A DNA stretch of 64,000 nucleotides. It comes from Cokeromyces recurvatus. Taxonomy: Eukaryota; Mucoromycota; Mucoromycetes; Mucorales; Mucoraceae. The stretch covers positions 496,001 to 560,000 of the forward strand of contig NW_026251394.1 in assembly GCF_025118155.1 (NCBI RefSeq). The letters run 5' to 3'. The notes under the pieces are model-generated. The model saw only the letters and a list, made by a program, of their open reading frames with translations, was not told the origin of the DNA and ran no database searches. Position 1 is the stretch's first letter; each line of letters opens with the position of its first letter. Shown here piece by piece: positions 24,401 through 37,928 of this stretch. Both the position numbers and the translations under genes were made by a program.

Positions 24401-24818
24401 TGGATACAGTTGTTCTAGTAGATAAAGATCAATTACCAAAGAAGAATAACGGAGACAAACTTCGAGAAAAATTAAAATCCCTGTATCTACGAAAAGAAAT
24501 GTAAGTTAAAAATATAATTATATACCATATATGATTCTTACCTTTATGTATACAAATATATGAATATATATTTATATATATAGATCTGCCATTTATATTC
24601 ATAGAATTAAAGATCAGCTTCAATCTATGACCTTACTTGGAAATACAAATACATTATCACAACCAAGTTTATCTTTTATGAATGATGATGGTGATAACCA
24701 TTCAATTATATCATTTAGTCCAAAATCACAGGCTAATTTTGATACAAATAGTACTTACCGACGCTCAGCTTCAGTAACTAGTTTATTCACAAAATTACAA
24801 AACTATGTAAGTGAATAG
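18428..24818 (+). CDS. DIP2-like protein: DMAP1-binding domain plus two adenylate-forming domains
   Basis: Six exons (18428-19326, 19926-21070, 21138-22044, 22142-24208, 24273-24500, 24584-24818) would encode 1826 residues, typical of fungal Cps1/Cmr2/DIP2 proteins. Residues 10-50 form a DMAP1-binding domain (LPPEILEKLRNLELELEDGD, then KGFEKKKASLL). A Gln/Pro/Tyr-rich linker follows, then two AMP-binding regions (RYRATGSERNASAFTLIDEK onward, and LWRTSLYPDENVFLNV onward). Nucleotide-binding loops are degenerate (EFTKSMNGELKGVTVSH; RQRQCEDYESGAHQYISYSH). DIP2 proteins are linked to control of diacylglycerol subspecies; CPS1 homologues to virulence. The first intron would be 599 bases, long for this genome, and contains AATAAA at 19602. 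Two genes (18428-19330, and from ATG 19999) are therefore possible. Confidence 0.82.
18731..18775 (+). repeat. CAA/CAG tract encoding about 15 glutamines
   Basis: An interrupted CAA/CAG run inside exon 1 of the DIP2-like gene, in the linker after the DMAP1-binding domain. Codons are mixed, which usually slows expansion. The following 180 residues stay rich in Gln, Pro, Tyr and Asn and are probably disordered. Confidence 0.9.
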
Positions 24819-25374
24819 AATCCAACAATCGCATGTACCATAATTTATTTATATCTACTATGTCTTCAATGATTCGTACCACGCAAAGTAATTCATCTAT
24901 TATATTATCACATATATTATTCTTACTATATACTCAATACTCATCATATTAATATACTTATAATCGTTGTAATTTGAGGACATCTATATGTATATATAAA
25001 TGTAGTATTTTTTTTTTCTTATTTAATAATCCATTGCATAAACTACTATACAATGATAAATTAAGAACTTAAATACATATTTTCTCATAAAGACGGGTAA
25101 AAGATTTCCTATGAGGGATTCCTATTTGTTCCAGTTTGTAAATTTTGACACACTTCCTTTTGTGTATCTTTATTTACGTTTAAATATGTTTTACTGACCA
25201 AGCGTAAATTCTTAAGTATCTATTTTATTGGATTATTAATTATTATTTTTTTTTTCTATATCAGCTGTATGTGTAACAGATTGCAGTAATAATTTCAAAT
25301 CAAACACACATCTGTTTTAATTTTATATTTTATTTCCTTCAAAGTAATTTTTTTTTCTTCGAATCCTTAAGGGA
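24819..25374. other. Intergenic, no gene seen
   Basis: Tandem gap between the DIP2-like stop and the MFS start. It is AT-rich with T runs near 25008-25018 and 25243-25256. No coding or RNA signal was recognised. Confidence 0.6.
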
Positions 25375-27275
25375 ATGATGAATGTTCAAAAAAGTGCAAA
25401 AAACAAGGAAAACAAGCCTTCAATAATAAAAACTAATAATAAGAACCAAGTTAATAGTAAAATTCAACAGAATCAAATGATAGAGACTCAATCAAATCAC
25501 TCTCATGCATCTTCTGCAGACATAACTATAACAGGTTTAAATATATATAAATATATATGTATATGTATATCATTCATATTTAAAATATGCCTCCTCTTTT
25601 TTTAACATGATATATATTTGTAAAGAATAGAGGGAGACATTGAGCGTGATTTATCTTTAAATAATGAAGATAATGAAGAAGAGTTTGATGGTGGATATGG
25701 TTGGCTTGTGGTTTTAGGTGCATTTTGCGTTCAAGTGACAAGTTTCGGTATTGTCACAAGCTGGTATATGAATATTGAATATCATAAACAATATAATGTA
25801 TTCAATCCTTTTTTTTTCCTACTATTTATAGGGGTAAATAGACATTATTATTAAAATACCATCTTATATATATATACATATATAAATACAGAGTTTAAAA
25901 TGTAGGTGTAATGCAAGATTATTATTATCAGAACATATTCTCGGGTAATTCAAAAGCACTCGTTGAACTTAGCTTTGTTGGTACATTGGCGTTAATTTTT
26001 ATCAATGGTATGAGTCCTTTCATTCATGTATGTATCGCTAGATATGGTCTTCGGCAGATAAAAATTGTAGGCACTCTTTGTATTACTATTGCATTAGAAA
26101 TGGCTAGCTTTACTCATAAGGTATTGATCTTTAGTAATTACTATACACGCAAAATTTGCTTTTATATATATACATATATATATATATATCTTTTATTATA
26201 CATACATACATACAAACTACATAGATTTGGCATTTGTATTTATCACAAGGAATTTTATTTGGATTAGGTGCTTCATGCTTGTATGTAACTATAATGGCTG
26301 TTACCCCTCAATGGTTTACAAAAAACAGAGGCATTGCTTTAGGTATAGTAGCTGGCGGATCTGGTATAGGTGGACTCGTTATGCCATTGATCATAACACC
26401 CATTAATAGAAATTTGGGACCTAGTTGGACTTATCGAATATTAGGTCTCATCTGCCTAGTGTGTGATGCGATTGCATGCATATTAGTAAAAGAAAGAGTT
26501 GCTAAACCTCAAGAAAAAAAGAAACTTTCGAAAATAGTTCATTTTGATGTACTTAAAGATATAAACTTTCTTATTTATTGTATTGGATCAGATATTGCTT
26601 TATTTGGCTATTTTATACCATTCTTTTTTGTTCCTGGTAAGAAAAAAAAAAGGAACATTGCAAATAATAAAAATTCATAAAATGTATGCATGTATGTTTC
26701 CTTTTTTTTTTTAGCTTACGCAACACATCTAGGGATGCCTGATTCTCAGGGCTCATCACTTGTTGCTGTTATGTCTGCAATGAATTTCATAGGTCGTTTA
26801 GTAGCAGGGTAAATATAACAATAGCATGTTTAACTCCAAATAATAATAATAATAATTTATGTTTATTTACAGATATCTTGCTGATCGCATCGGAAAATTA
26901 AATTCAAATATTATTTTTACATTAATTTCAGCCATCAGTTGTTTACTGATTTGGACTTTTGCATACACATATGAGACTCTGATGGGTTTTAGTATTGTGT
27001 TTGGTTTCTTTTGTGGATCTTATTTTGCATTATTGTCTCCTATTTCTGCAAGTATTCTTGGTATGGAAAGGTTCCCTTCAGGGCTGTCATTATTACTCTT
27101 ATCCAATTCGATTCCTGTGTTTGGCTCAACTATAGCAAGCTCTATTGAATCAGCTGTCCAATCTTCCTCATTCTTCACTTACAAGATGTTTGCTGGGATT
27201 ACTTACCTAATAGGTGCAATCATTCTTATTGTTTTAAAGTTTAGACTAAACAAAAAATTTTTGGCTATAATTTAA
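25375..27275 (+). CDS. Monocarboxylate-transporter-like MFS protein
   Basis: Best model: seven exons, 25375-25534, 25631-25763, 25832-25833 (a 2-base micro-exon), 25906-26120, 26225-26636, 26715-26808 and 26873-27275, giving 472 residues. A polar N-terminus leads to the MCT signature DGGYGWLVVLGAFCVQ and SFGIVTSWGVMQDYYYQN. Twelve helices follow with RNRGIALG-type motifs (FTKNRGIALGIVAGGSGIGG) and RLVAGYLADRIGK in the second half. Fungal members (MCH and riboflavin/nicotinate-type relatives) lie in plasma or vacuolar membranes; the substrate cannot be named. Without the micro-exon, a donor at 25749 would keep frame but drop five conserved residues (IVTSW). Confidence 0.87.
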
Positions 27276-28727
27276 CCCTTACAAAAAAAAACTTATACAT
27301 TAACACAGTGTTTAAAATACTATTTAATAGATTGCTTTCAATTTTCTTACAAAAGTATTTTAAAGAAATATAATATTTAAACATTTAAACACTTCTTATA
27401 TTAAAAAAAAAAACAATTGAATGATAAAACTTCTTCTTGATTAAAGATGCTTAACATATTTAATTGCACCTCTATTGATCAATCTTGTTGATATAAACAG
27501 TTCACTATTCTTTTAAAAATATATGATGCCGTATAGAGATGAAGCTGTTCATTTTGAACTTTATTTACTAAATATATAACTCAGTTATTTGAATTCCCTT
27601 TTTCTAAGAGGATAAGAACTATAACTAAGCAGAGATTTATTTATTTATTTATTTTTTTTAAAAAAAATGCCCTCTGTTCTCCAGACACTATGCTGACCTC
27701 CTCTCATTATAAGAACATAATGAATGAAATATTGGGATCAGGAGGAAGACAAAAAAAAAGATTTGCATGATAGCCTTTATCTACCCTACTTGTATTCAAC
27801 TTAAAGATCATTATTGTTAATATTAGCATAGTCTAAAGTGTAGTAGATAAAAGATGAAAAATGTGTTATAATTATGTATTATGTATCAATCACAAACATG
27901 TTATGTTAAGATATTCTTAATGAAATAATAGTACGATCAATGACTTGATTATAGAAATCAATATAAAGGATATACAATAACTAGGATTGAATAATAAGTG
28001 TCTTGGTATATCTAGAACATATATTATTTTATATTTTTTTTTTGGTCAAATATACTCAAAAATGGGGTATATCCTTTTCCTTTTATTATTCTTCGTAGTT
28101 AGTTATGTTTACAAAGAAGCTAATATTATAAGAGTTACAACTCTATTATACATAAAATATATATTACGACTGAGCTTATCATTATTTGACTTGAATTAAG
28201 CAGTAAATAATACCGAGTCGTTTACACTTACTTTCATCAAATATAGATTTGTTTATAAAGCATATTATAATGAATTTTTTTTTCTTAAACCCAACTGATA
28301 CAACTGAACATACTAGATTTCAGTACTTGGATATATGCACATATTGATTATAAATAAAAAGGAGAGAGAAGGAAGGAGTATTCGTCTTCAACTATATTTT
28401 AATGCTTTCAAAAACAAAAAAGAAAGAAAAGGAGCATGCTATTAAAACAAAAAGAAAAGAACGAGAATTCTATTATATCAATTTTACATAGCATATAATG
28501 TTTAATTCTTCTGTTCATAGTCAATAAAATGTAATCTATTTCTTTATAAGTCTACTATTACAAGATCAAAATAGGGGGGACAATTTATGAATGGAATTCC
28601 AAAAATTTCTCCATTAAAACACTGTCACAGAAAATTTCAAACTTAATTTGTTCATGCTGCAAAACCTTAATTACAGAGTAAAATTTATTTTATTTGTATT
28701 TTTTTTTTTTCTTGCTTCTTGTATCAA
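27276..28727. other. Intergenic, no gene seen
   Basis: About 1.45 kb between two plus-strand transporter genes. It holds an ATTT repeat at about 27637-27656 and several A/T runs. The open frame at 27987-28199 is low complexity. No RNA gene was recognised. Confidence 0.55.
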
Positions 28728-30037
28728 ATGAATTTTATAACAAAGATATCATCATTAGCCATTCATGATAATACATTAAATGGCTGGTTTGGTGTTTTGT
28801 TATCATCTTCAGCATGCATCATTGGAGGTAATAAGATATTGAATCAAATTATGATATGAGATAGCCTTAATTAATTCCTTTCTTTTCTTTTCTTTTTTTT
28901 ATAGCTTCAATTGTTTTTATAGATAAATTTTTTCATACAAAAGTATTAGATAGTCGTTCCTTTATGGCAGCGTCTATGTCACTGGCATCTGGTGTTTTAT
29001 TATTCTCATCTTTATCTGTATTATTCCCTCAAGCACAAAAAAATCTAAATAATTCTACAGTATTATATGTATGCTATTTTGGTGGAGCTATTTTTACTCT
29101 TTTGTTAACTAGACTTATTCATTATTTAATGCCTGATGCTATTCATGCTTGTGGAGAAGCAACGCAAGAATGCCACCATAATGAAGAACATCATCATAGA
29201 CATTCAATAAGAGAGGAAAGACGTAAATTAAATAATCGGCCTTGTGATGTTGAATATGGTACAATTCGTTCAAGTGAATCTCATTTCCGATTTCATCATG
29301 ATGATCTAACCCATCATAATCAACTTCATCAAACAGAAGAAGTAACTGATAATGATACTATTAGTGAATGTTCAAGTGCAAATCATCATAATCATCATGA
29401 ATCAGTTGAACAAACAGTTGAAAATGATCCTAAACATTATTATAGTATTGGCATTCAAACTGCTATTGCCATTTGTGTACACAAGTTTCCAGGTAAACAG
29501 GTTAAAAAAGAAAAAAAAATACATCTATATACTGAAGAATTGTTCAATATTGATTTTTAATTGATTTTAGAGGGACTCATCATGTTTGTTTCCAGTCAAG
29601 CATCCACTTCACTCGGTATCAGTGTTGCTATTGCTATGTCAATTCATAATTTAACAGAAGGATTTATGATCGCTTTACCCTTGTATTACGCCACACAATC
29701 TCGTGTAACTGCGTTCAATTATGCGGCTATAATGGGAGGACTTTCTCAGCCATTAGGTGCACTTATTGGGTTAGGGCTTATTAAGAATATAACGAAAAAG
29801 AGTGAAAATTGGTTGTTTGGTATTGTATTTGGATGTGTCAGTGGAATGATGTCCCTTATTACTATTCAGGTAATAATCTTATTTTAGTATTTTGTATGAA
29901 TAGGTGGCTTATTCATTTCATATTAGAGTATGTTACCGCAAGCTATTAGGGCAGACAATAAGCAGCATTTTGTACTTTTATTTTTCTTTTTAGGTGTATT
30001 CTTAGTTGGACTTACATCTATCTTAGAAGACCTTTAA
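28728..30037 (+). CDS. ZIP-family zinc transporter with His-rich loop
   Basis: Four exons (28728-28827, 28905-29492, 29571-29869, 29927-30037) encode 365 residues. The ZIP metal-site helices are clear: HKFPEG in helix 4 and HNLTEG in helix 5, with eight hydrophobic segments in all. The long loop between helices 3 and 4 is rich in histidine (CHHNEEHHHRH, HHDDLTHHNQLH, NHHNHHES), a usual zinc-sensing or regulatory loop. ZIP proteins move Zn or Fe into the cytosol. The arrangement resembles vacuolar Zrt3 and related subfamilies rather than plasma membrane Zrt1, though this is a judgement by eye. The stop is only 73 bases from the stop of the convergent hydrolase gene. Confidence 0.9.
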
Positions 30038-30110
30038 AATTACTATTTTTTTTCTTTTTTTTTTTTTCTTTTTTTCTTTTTTATTTAGTTACATAAATAT
30101 AGATTATAAT

Positions 30111-31166
30111 CTATATTTTTGATGTTTCGCCTTTATTATTAGTGATCATCCACTTCTGACACCAATGGACAGTAGCGTCTATCATATATGGGCACCATTC
30201 ATGTCCAACATCAGGAACAAGATCATATCTCCAATCATCACCTTCTTTTCCAATATGAATTTGACGTAAAGAGCCAACTAAAGACTTATTGAAAGCAGCT
30301 TTTACTAACGTATCCTTTTCAGCATTCATAATTAAAATATGCTTAGTTTTTAATTTTTGATCTAATTCGGCCAAATGCCCTGATATCATTTTACAAAATG
30401 AATCAGGAAGATATGTTTCAGCAGGTTGCAATCTTGTTTCGTTTAGTCGAGCTTTCATTAATGTAATAAAGTCAGCAGTTCCAACAATAGGGATAGCAAC
30501 TGTAATGCGAGGATCTATGTATAATGGAAAAGAAGAGAAAATTGTAAATTTCTCTCTCTCTCTCTCTCTTTATCTTTTTTTTTCTTTTTCCTTTATTGAT
30601 AAGCTATATAAATACCATTGGCTGCTGTTAAGAATGTTGCATGGCCACCCATTGAGAAACCCATTACTCCCCAAATCTCTACCCATTGTTGGGAACCACC
30701 AAATAAATAGTATTCTACTACATCAATTAATTCACTCACAGTATGTGAAGTAGAATGAATCATACTCCACATATCTAATGCATGAGTTGGATTTTTATAT
30801 TTACCCTCTACCCAACCATAGTTTGCAGGCTTATAAATAAGCCGACTTCCATGGTTAGGTGAGTCAAATGTAATAACGAGAATGTACCGATTTCCTTTTT
30901 GATAATGTTCATTTAATTGGCATATAGCTTGAGAAACCGATTCCATCTTGAATTGATTTTCTATATGTATACATATATATATATATATTATAGAATAACT
31001 ATTATGATAATATTAACTATTTTATATCTTTCTTTATTTTACGTAATCGACCATGAAGCGCAAACATGACAGTAACAGGTGCTCCTCTATAAAATTTATT
31101 ATATTCTTCTAAACCATATACTGTTAATTGAAGCCCAATGACATGAATGACTTGTTTTGAAATCAT
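30111..31166 (-). CDS. Alpha/beta hydrolase superfamily protein
   Basis: Three exons (31166-31043, 30960-30616, 30514-30111) encode 290 residues. The nucleophile elbow is GFSMGG (Gly-Phe-Ser-Met-Gly), preceded by strand WVEIWGVM. The early oxyanion-region strand is TVMFALHGRL, followed by ILVITFDSPNHGSR. The likely acid follows ILIMNAEKDTLV (Asp), and the catalytic His lies in VPDVGHEWCPYM. This is a full serine-hydrolase layout (esterase, thioesterase or peptidase). There is no signal peptide, so it is probably cytosolic. Substrate unknown. It is convergent with the ZIP gene and the 3' untranslated regions probably overlap. Confidence 0.85.
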
Positions 31167-31996
31167 AATAATAACAATAATAATAATAATAATAATGTTA
31201 ATAAAAGAGTGATGGGGAAAACTCTACTACTTCACAAAATTATTTTGGATAATAACCAATAAGGAATAGTATTGTACAAGGAATTTCTACTATAAAAGTA
31301 ATACTGTAATTTACATAATGTTCAACAAAACTATCCTTTTCTACCATAATTAAACATCATTAACAGGAGCTTTACGTCCTATCCTATAAAACGCGGAGAA
31401 CACTATATTTCAATTTGTATCTGCAAGCTCCATTTAATTCTCGCAAAAAAAAATATGAGAGGATACAGAGAAATGTCTATCAAACACTATATTATGTAAT
31501 CAAACATACTAGAGTTAGACTGTTTTAGGGAAAACAAAAAAAAAATCTATATAGTGAAGTATTAATATTTGTGTTATCATATTTTAAACAGATTTACAAC
31601 TTGGCAAGAATATGAAAAGCAGTATCCTGAGTTGACATACAAACACTGTCAATCTCTGCCATAAAATAAAAGGAGACACTTGCACAAAATTTTCGATACA
31701 AGTAAACAAAGGAAATAGACAATGCATGTTTTGTAGACTCAAACACATATTATTGATAAAAAAAAACTTATATTGCATCTAGGATTAGTGCACCAATAAC
31801 TATATAGAATTTGTTGCCCTTTATACCTTTCTTCCCTTCATAATCAAGAAGATTAAAAATGTATATGCATATACATGTATTTTTTTCCGCTTTGACTGTT
31901 GTAACAATAACAATTTAAATCTCCATTCAAAAAAAAAAAAAAAAAATAATAAATTAGCCCTTCCAGGTTCTTTGGCAGGGTTTGTTAACTTGAGTT
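31167..31996. other. Intergenic, divergent promoters, no gene seen
   Basis: Region between the hydrolase start (-) and the GatA start (+). It contains an AAT repeat just upstream of the hydrolase ATG (about 31168-31196) and an A run at about 31929-31946. The minus-strand open frame 31584-31778 is not supported by any family feature. Confidence 0.55.
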
Positions 31997-34062
31997 ATGT
32001 TAACGAGGTCTATTATAAGAACAGCCCAAATATCAAAACATGTAAGCATGTTGTAAATAAATAAAATAAACTACATATAAGACTCCCTCCTTTTTTTTTT
32101 CTCTTTTCATTTACCCATCTGGTAGAGTCGTTATTCTTCAACGATTGCTTTAAGGGAATCATTACAAAAAATAGATCGCTACAATTCTGAAATTAACGCA
32201 TTTACTTCAGTTAATAGCAGAGCTCTATTAGAACAAAAAGCAGAAGAGTCAGATAAAAGACATTTAAATGGTATATAAAAAGAAGAAGAAGAAAAAAAAC
32301 AAGACATGTATTTTTTCTTATAATAAATATTACATAATAGGAACACCTTTAAGTTCAATTGATGGAACAGCTATTGCGATAAAAGATAATATTTGTACTC
32401 GATTTTTACCTACTACATGTGCTTCGAATATGTTGAGAGGTATAATGATACTATCTTGATTCTCAAAATGAATAAGATAATTTTCTAATACAAATTTATA
32501 TTTTTTAGATTTCAATTCGCCTTATGATGCTACTGTAGTCGAGTTATTAAACAGAGCTGGTGCATTAATTATTGGAAAGACAAATATGGATGAATTTGGT
32601 ATGGGGTATTGTGAATAATGATTTAAAAAATATGTATATAATATATTAAAACTAAATAGATTCTGTCCATGTTTAGCTCTCTAAATATACATAGTGCATT
32701 TGGTCCTGTTATCAATCCATTAAGTTACAAGGAAGATGATAAAAGATCTGCAGGCGGTAGTTCAGGTGGAAGTGCAGCCAGTGTTGCAATGGGCATGTGT
32801 TTAGCGTAAGTAATTTACAAATAGAAATAGAATTAGCCTGTTGGCTCTAACTGCTTTGAGGAAAAAAAAAGTGCATTAGGATCAGATACAGGTGGATCAG
32901 TTAGAATGCCTGCTTCTTATTGTGGTTTAGTTGGATTTAAACCTAGTTATGGTCGTTGCTCTAGACATGGTTTAATTGCTTATGCTAACTCATTAGATAC
33001 TATTGGGATTTTAAGTCGAACTGTAGAGGACTGTTCAAATGTATATGGTAAATCCAATTATATATATGTATCAATATATGTATATTAATATATATTTTTT
33101 GTAGATATCATTTCGAAATATGATGTTCGTGATCCTACTTGTATGCCTGTTGACTTGCGAAATAAAATAGAAGAGAATGAAATTGAACTTTTATCTAGAT
33201 TTCAAAATAGTGGAAATTTAAAGGGATTAACGATTGGAATTCCTCAAGAATTCTATGTTGATTCATTGTCAAATGAAGTAATTGAAGTATGGCGTAAAGG
33301 AATTCAACATTTACAAAAATTAGGTGCAAAGATAGTTTCAATATCGATACCTCATATTTCTTTATGTTTACCTGCTTATTATACAATTGCACTTGCAGAA
33401 GCAAGCTCAAATTTAGCAAGATATGATGGGATACGTTATGGTATATATACATATATTTATATATATATTATCTTATTTATTTATATCTCATTTAATTATA
33501 ATTTGCAAAGGTCATAGAAGTCCTGATAATGTAGACCATCTATTATATGAAGATACACGTACAGAAGGATTTGGTGAAGAAGTTCAGAGACGTATTTTAC
33601 TTGGAACTCATGTATTAACAGCAGGGTAAGGTTATATATGTACATTTAGATAGATAAATAGATATACATGTATAGTGTGTAAACTTAAATTTTCGTACCT
33701 TTAGAACATATGAAGCATTATTTTTGCCAGCACAAAAAATTAGAAGATTAATTCAGAAAGAATTTAATCAAGTATTTAAACAACCTAATTTATTATATAC
33801 TGATGAGTTAAATCAAACTTCAGCAGTAGATATGCTATTAGTGCCAAGTGCAACATCACCTGCACCCAAGTTATCAAAATATAATTCAGTCGAATATATA
33901 GATGATGTGATGACATTACCTGCTAATCTAGCCGGTCTACCAGCCATTACTGTACCATTTGAGACTCAGTTAAAGTATCCTATTGGATTACAACTAATAG
34001 GTCAATATGGTTATGATCAGTTCGTTTTACGAATTGCAAAAGAACTGGTTATGAAAATATAA
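31997..34062 (+). CDS. HER2: Mitochondrial glutamyl-tRNA(Gln) amidotransferase subunit A
   Basis: Nine exons (31997-32041, 32126-32270, 32341-32439, 32509-32605, 32677-32805, 32872-33047, 33105-33440, 33511-33625, 33705-34062) encode 499 residues. The short first exon gives [15 protein letters not shown], a good mitochondrial targeting peptide, which decided the start. The amidase signature is intact: catalytic Lys in TAIAIKDN, the Gly/Ser loop [13 protein letters not shown] and [20 protein letters not shown] with the catalytic Ser. GatA releases ammonia from glutamine so that the GatCAB/GatFAB complex can convert mischarged Glu-tRNA(Gln) to Gln-tRNA(Gln). Partner subunits are not in the window. 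It lies 277 bases upstream of the RhoGAP gene on the same strand. Confidence 0.95.
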
Positions 34063-34339
34063 CACGTTTTCAATTCCCACAACAAGCAATTTGTAATAAT
34101 CAAGCCTCTTTTTTTTTTAATTTTTTTTTAATATTTATTTTTAAATAAAAACGAATGTGGCTAAAACCAAGTTTTTTTTTTTTTTTTTTTTTTTTTTTTA
34201 TTACTCCTGCTTAAAATACATTTTCATTTTATTCTCTTCTTCTTCTTCTTTCCCTTTCTTCTTCTTGCCTTCTTTTCCTCCTCTTGTTATTTCACATACA
34301 CATCTATTTCAATTTAAAGCTTAAATAGAGGGAAAATCA

Positions 34340-36738
34340 ATGGATTCATATTATGACAACACAGAAGTTTTAGTTGGAGAAGAATGTGAAGATCCTCATT
34401 GCCATGGCTGTCAAAAGCCCATTGAAGATGGGTCTGTAGTTCAATTTGGTGATGGTATTTGGCATTTCGAGTGGTACTACAAAATAACGATAAAATACTA
34501 TTTACATTTTTATATGTATCTAATTGCTTACAAATATTTTTGTTTTTTTTTCTAAAGTTTCCGTTGTGCCAAGTGTCACAAACTAGTTGAATGTTATAGT
34601 AATTTATTACTATTAAGAGACGGTAATCCTATCTGTGAAGATTGCTCATATAGTTGCCATGCTTGTAAAAAAACAATTAAAGATGAAGCTATAATGACAG
34701 GTAATTTATAGTATGTTTTTTTGTTTGTTTGTTTGTTAAGGGAGGAACAAGAAAAGATAGATGTTAAGGTAAATGTATAAATATAGGTGATGAGGCTTAT
34801 CATGCAGAATGTTTTCGATGTGTTCAATGTAATAAAAAAATTAATGACTTGGTATTTACACAAACAAGCAAGGTAAGTAAATAATTTAGTTATATGTTAT
34901 GATAAAAGACTTCATGATCTATTGTAGGGAATTTATTGTACAAAATGTCATGAAACAAGGAAACAACTTCGAATGAAAAAGAGGGATGAGCGAAATAATA
35001 ATGTAATATTTTACAACGGTAGCTTTAAATAGATTGAATTTAACTAATTGACATTATATCTACAGAGTAGACATTATTATGATAGTAAAAATACAACATC
35101 TTTAAGTAGACCGCCTCTTGAATTGAGAACTTCTTCAACCACCTCCATTGTAAATGCCTATACAGAAGAACATTCACCTTTATTAGAATCCAATGATATC
35201 AATGAATTAAATAATATGCTAATGGGTCAAAGAAATAGTGAAGAGACACCTCGAAGTTCTATTGATAACAGTCTTACTCGAGTAGTCGATATGGATCAGT
35301 TAGATGATACACCTCAAGTGCATGCATTAAAGCATCAACTAATTGAGACAAAGAATCGTTTACGGGAAGTAGAAGGCAAATTTAATAAAATCAAAGTAAG
35401 TTTTATGAATATGTTTCATATATTTGTATATATATATATATATATTCAAAGGAAGTTATTCATCGTATCCTTTCTCTCTCTTTCTCTCTCTTTCTCTCTC
35501 TTTCTCTCTCTCTCTTTTTTTTTCCTTATGTAGACAATAAGTAGAAAGGCATTAGATGAATTCAATATGGTAAAGGAGGGGTATGCGCATGAGGTGCAAG
35601 CACGAAGAGAGGCCGAAAATCAAATTATTCGTCTGAAGAGTGAGCTATTGTTTTACCAACAAGCTAACATTTTTAATGGGCATGATTTTATTCATTATAG
35701 TAAGGAAGAAATTGAAGCTCTCAATCAAACACGTGCAGATTTGGAACAGATATGTTATGATTTGAGATCAGAACGAGACAATCTTATTCGTGAATTAGAA
35801 ACTCATTCTAAAAACATCGAAAAATTATTAGCTAGTCAAAAGCCTCAAGATTTGCATTGGGAAAGAATTCAACATGCTTACCAACAGCAACTGAATTCTA
35901 TGCAGAAGGATATGACTCTGGCAAAAGAAAGTTATGCCCGATTAGTAAAAGGACGTGAAGAGATCATTTCGGATATGATCTTATTGAATACTAAAAATGC
36001 TGAACTCACTCAACTTAATAATGATTTATCACGTCGTGTGATAGAGAGAGAACAAGAAGCTAAGGCAGTTTTTGCTGGTACAAGTTTTTTAACAATAGAC
36101 GATAATTCTGAAGAGCAAGATGATACATTAAAACAATTAAAATCTACCCAGTATAATAATAAAAGTAACGGTACCAGTAATAATAAACATCGACGCAACC
36201 TTTCTACGGGGTCTATTGGTATTGCACATCCTACAACTGTCTTACCAAATATAAATAATAAATCGAATCAAATCAGTGAACCCGCTTCCTCTTTTTCAGC
36301 AACTGCAAAGTTAGCACAGCTCGATAGTTTTAGTGGCTCTGCAGCTCCTAGGTTGTTTAAATTTAGAAGAAATAAAAGTGCCTCTAGTAGAAATAAGACA
36401 ACGAATAAACAAGTCGAAGAAAATAATAAATCGATCCTATCTATATCTTACGACACAAAATCTCTAGAGCTGGCCTCAGAGTCTTTTCCCGTAAAAAAGG
36501 ATTCAGAAAACCCTACTGTTAATAGAACAACAGGAGGAAGCAAGCATCATTTTATTCAAACCAAATTTCTAAGACCTATCAAATGTGAATCTTGTGGTGA
36601 AAAAATGTGGCGTGTTAATGAATTAAAATGTTCAGGTACAACTTGAATTAAAATCCAGTAATAGTAATGATTTTTTTTTTCTTTTTTACATAACAAATAT
36701 TTATATATTTACGTGTATATAAAAATGTATACATATAT

Positions 36739-36770
<32 letters not shown>

Positions 36771-37928
36771 TAGAATGTAGTATGGTTTGTCATGCTAAAT
36801 GCGCATATAGTGTACCACAAGTATGTTTTAGAAAAAATAATTCAGATGCAAATAACGAAACTACTAGACTTATGTTTGGTAATGACCTAATTAAACAAAT
36901 TCAAGCCGAAAAGGGGAAAATACCATTAATTGTAGAAAAATGTGTTGAATCTGTTGAGAAAAGAGGTATGATAAGAGAGATTTATATAAATAAATATCTG
37001 AAATATTATTTTTTTCTTTCTTTAGGTATGGATTATGAAGGTATTTATCGGAAGTCTGGTGGTGTAGGTCAAATGAGACAAATACAACAAGCTTTTGAAA
37101 AGGGTGAAGTACTTAATTTAGCGGATGAAGAGAAATGGAATGATATTTGTGCAATTACAAGTGTTCTTAAACAATATTTTAGAGAATTACCTAACCCATT
37201 ATTTACTTATGAATTACATTCTAAATTTATGGATGCTATGAGTAAAATATACATTTATACATTCATATAATATAAATATATTCATTTTTTTTTTGCTTTG
37301 TATATATGTTTAGTGATTACGGACAGTAAAGAGCAGCTACAAACAATGACTCAATTGATTCAAATGTTACCTATTGAAAACTTTAATACTTTAAAGTACT
37401 TGATGGAGCATTTAAATAGGTAAATAGATTTAGCTATCTTAATCAAATATGTATTCATTTGTTTACTTTTATAGAGTTCAGAGTCAAAGCAAAGATAATT
37501 TAATGACATCCAAAAATTTAGCTGTCATATTTGGCCCTACACTTCTTCGACATCAAGATGAAAATCGGGATTTATTAGAAATGAATTATAAGATTGGAGC
37601 AATAGAATTTATATTAAATCATATGGAAACGATCTTTGTCATTGAAACAATAGGAGGAAATAGTAGCAATATTTCTGAACATCGTCGGGCTCAACTACCA
37701 CCATTTCAAAAAAGAAATGAAGATTTAAATACCCTTTTCAATAGTTATCAAATTTCTAGTAATAGAAAAGAAGATATTAATAATAGTAATAATAATAGTA
37801 ATAATAATAATAATGGCAGCAATAATTATAATAATATCACTTCCTTACAACAGCAACCCTGTAATAATAATTCTACACTATTAACTACACCAGCTGTTCC
37901 ACCTCGACAAAATGCTGGTTATATATAA
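34340..37928 (+). CDS. LIM-LIM-coiled coil-C1-RhoGAP protein
   Basis: Ten exons (34340-34473, 34558-34700, 34787-34872, 34928-35002, 35066-35395, 35534-36635, 36774-36965, 37026-37241, 37314-37419, 37475-37928) encode 945 residues. Two LIM zinc fingers come first (CHGCQKPI...CAKC; CHACKKTIKDEA...CVQC...YCTKCH). Long coiled coils follow (HQLIETKNRLREVEGKFNK; LNQTRADLEQICYDL), then a C1 domain (HHFIQTKFLRPIKCESCG...CHAKCAYSVPQVC). The RhoGAP domain has the arginine finger in GIYRKSGG, plus LKQYFRELPNPLF and NLAVIFGPTLLR. This architecture matches fungal Rga-type GAPs for Cdc42/Rho GTPases in polarity and septation. The C-terminus is Asn-rich and ends with a proline motif (TPAVPPRQ). Confidence 0.93.

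Noticed and set aside
27655..27760. Possible small RNA gene near a T/A run
   Set aside because: No box C/D, H/ACA, tRNA or snRNA signature could be identified on either strand.
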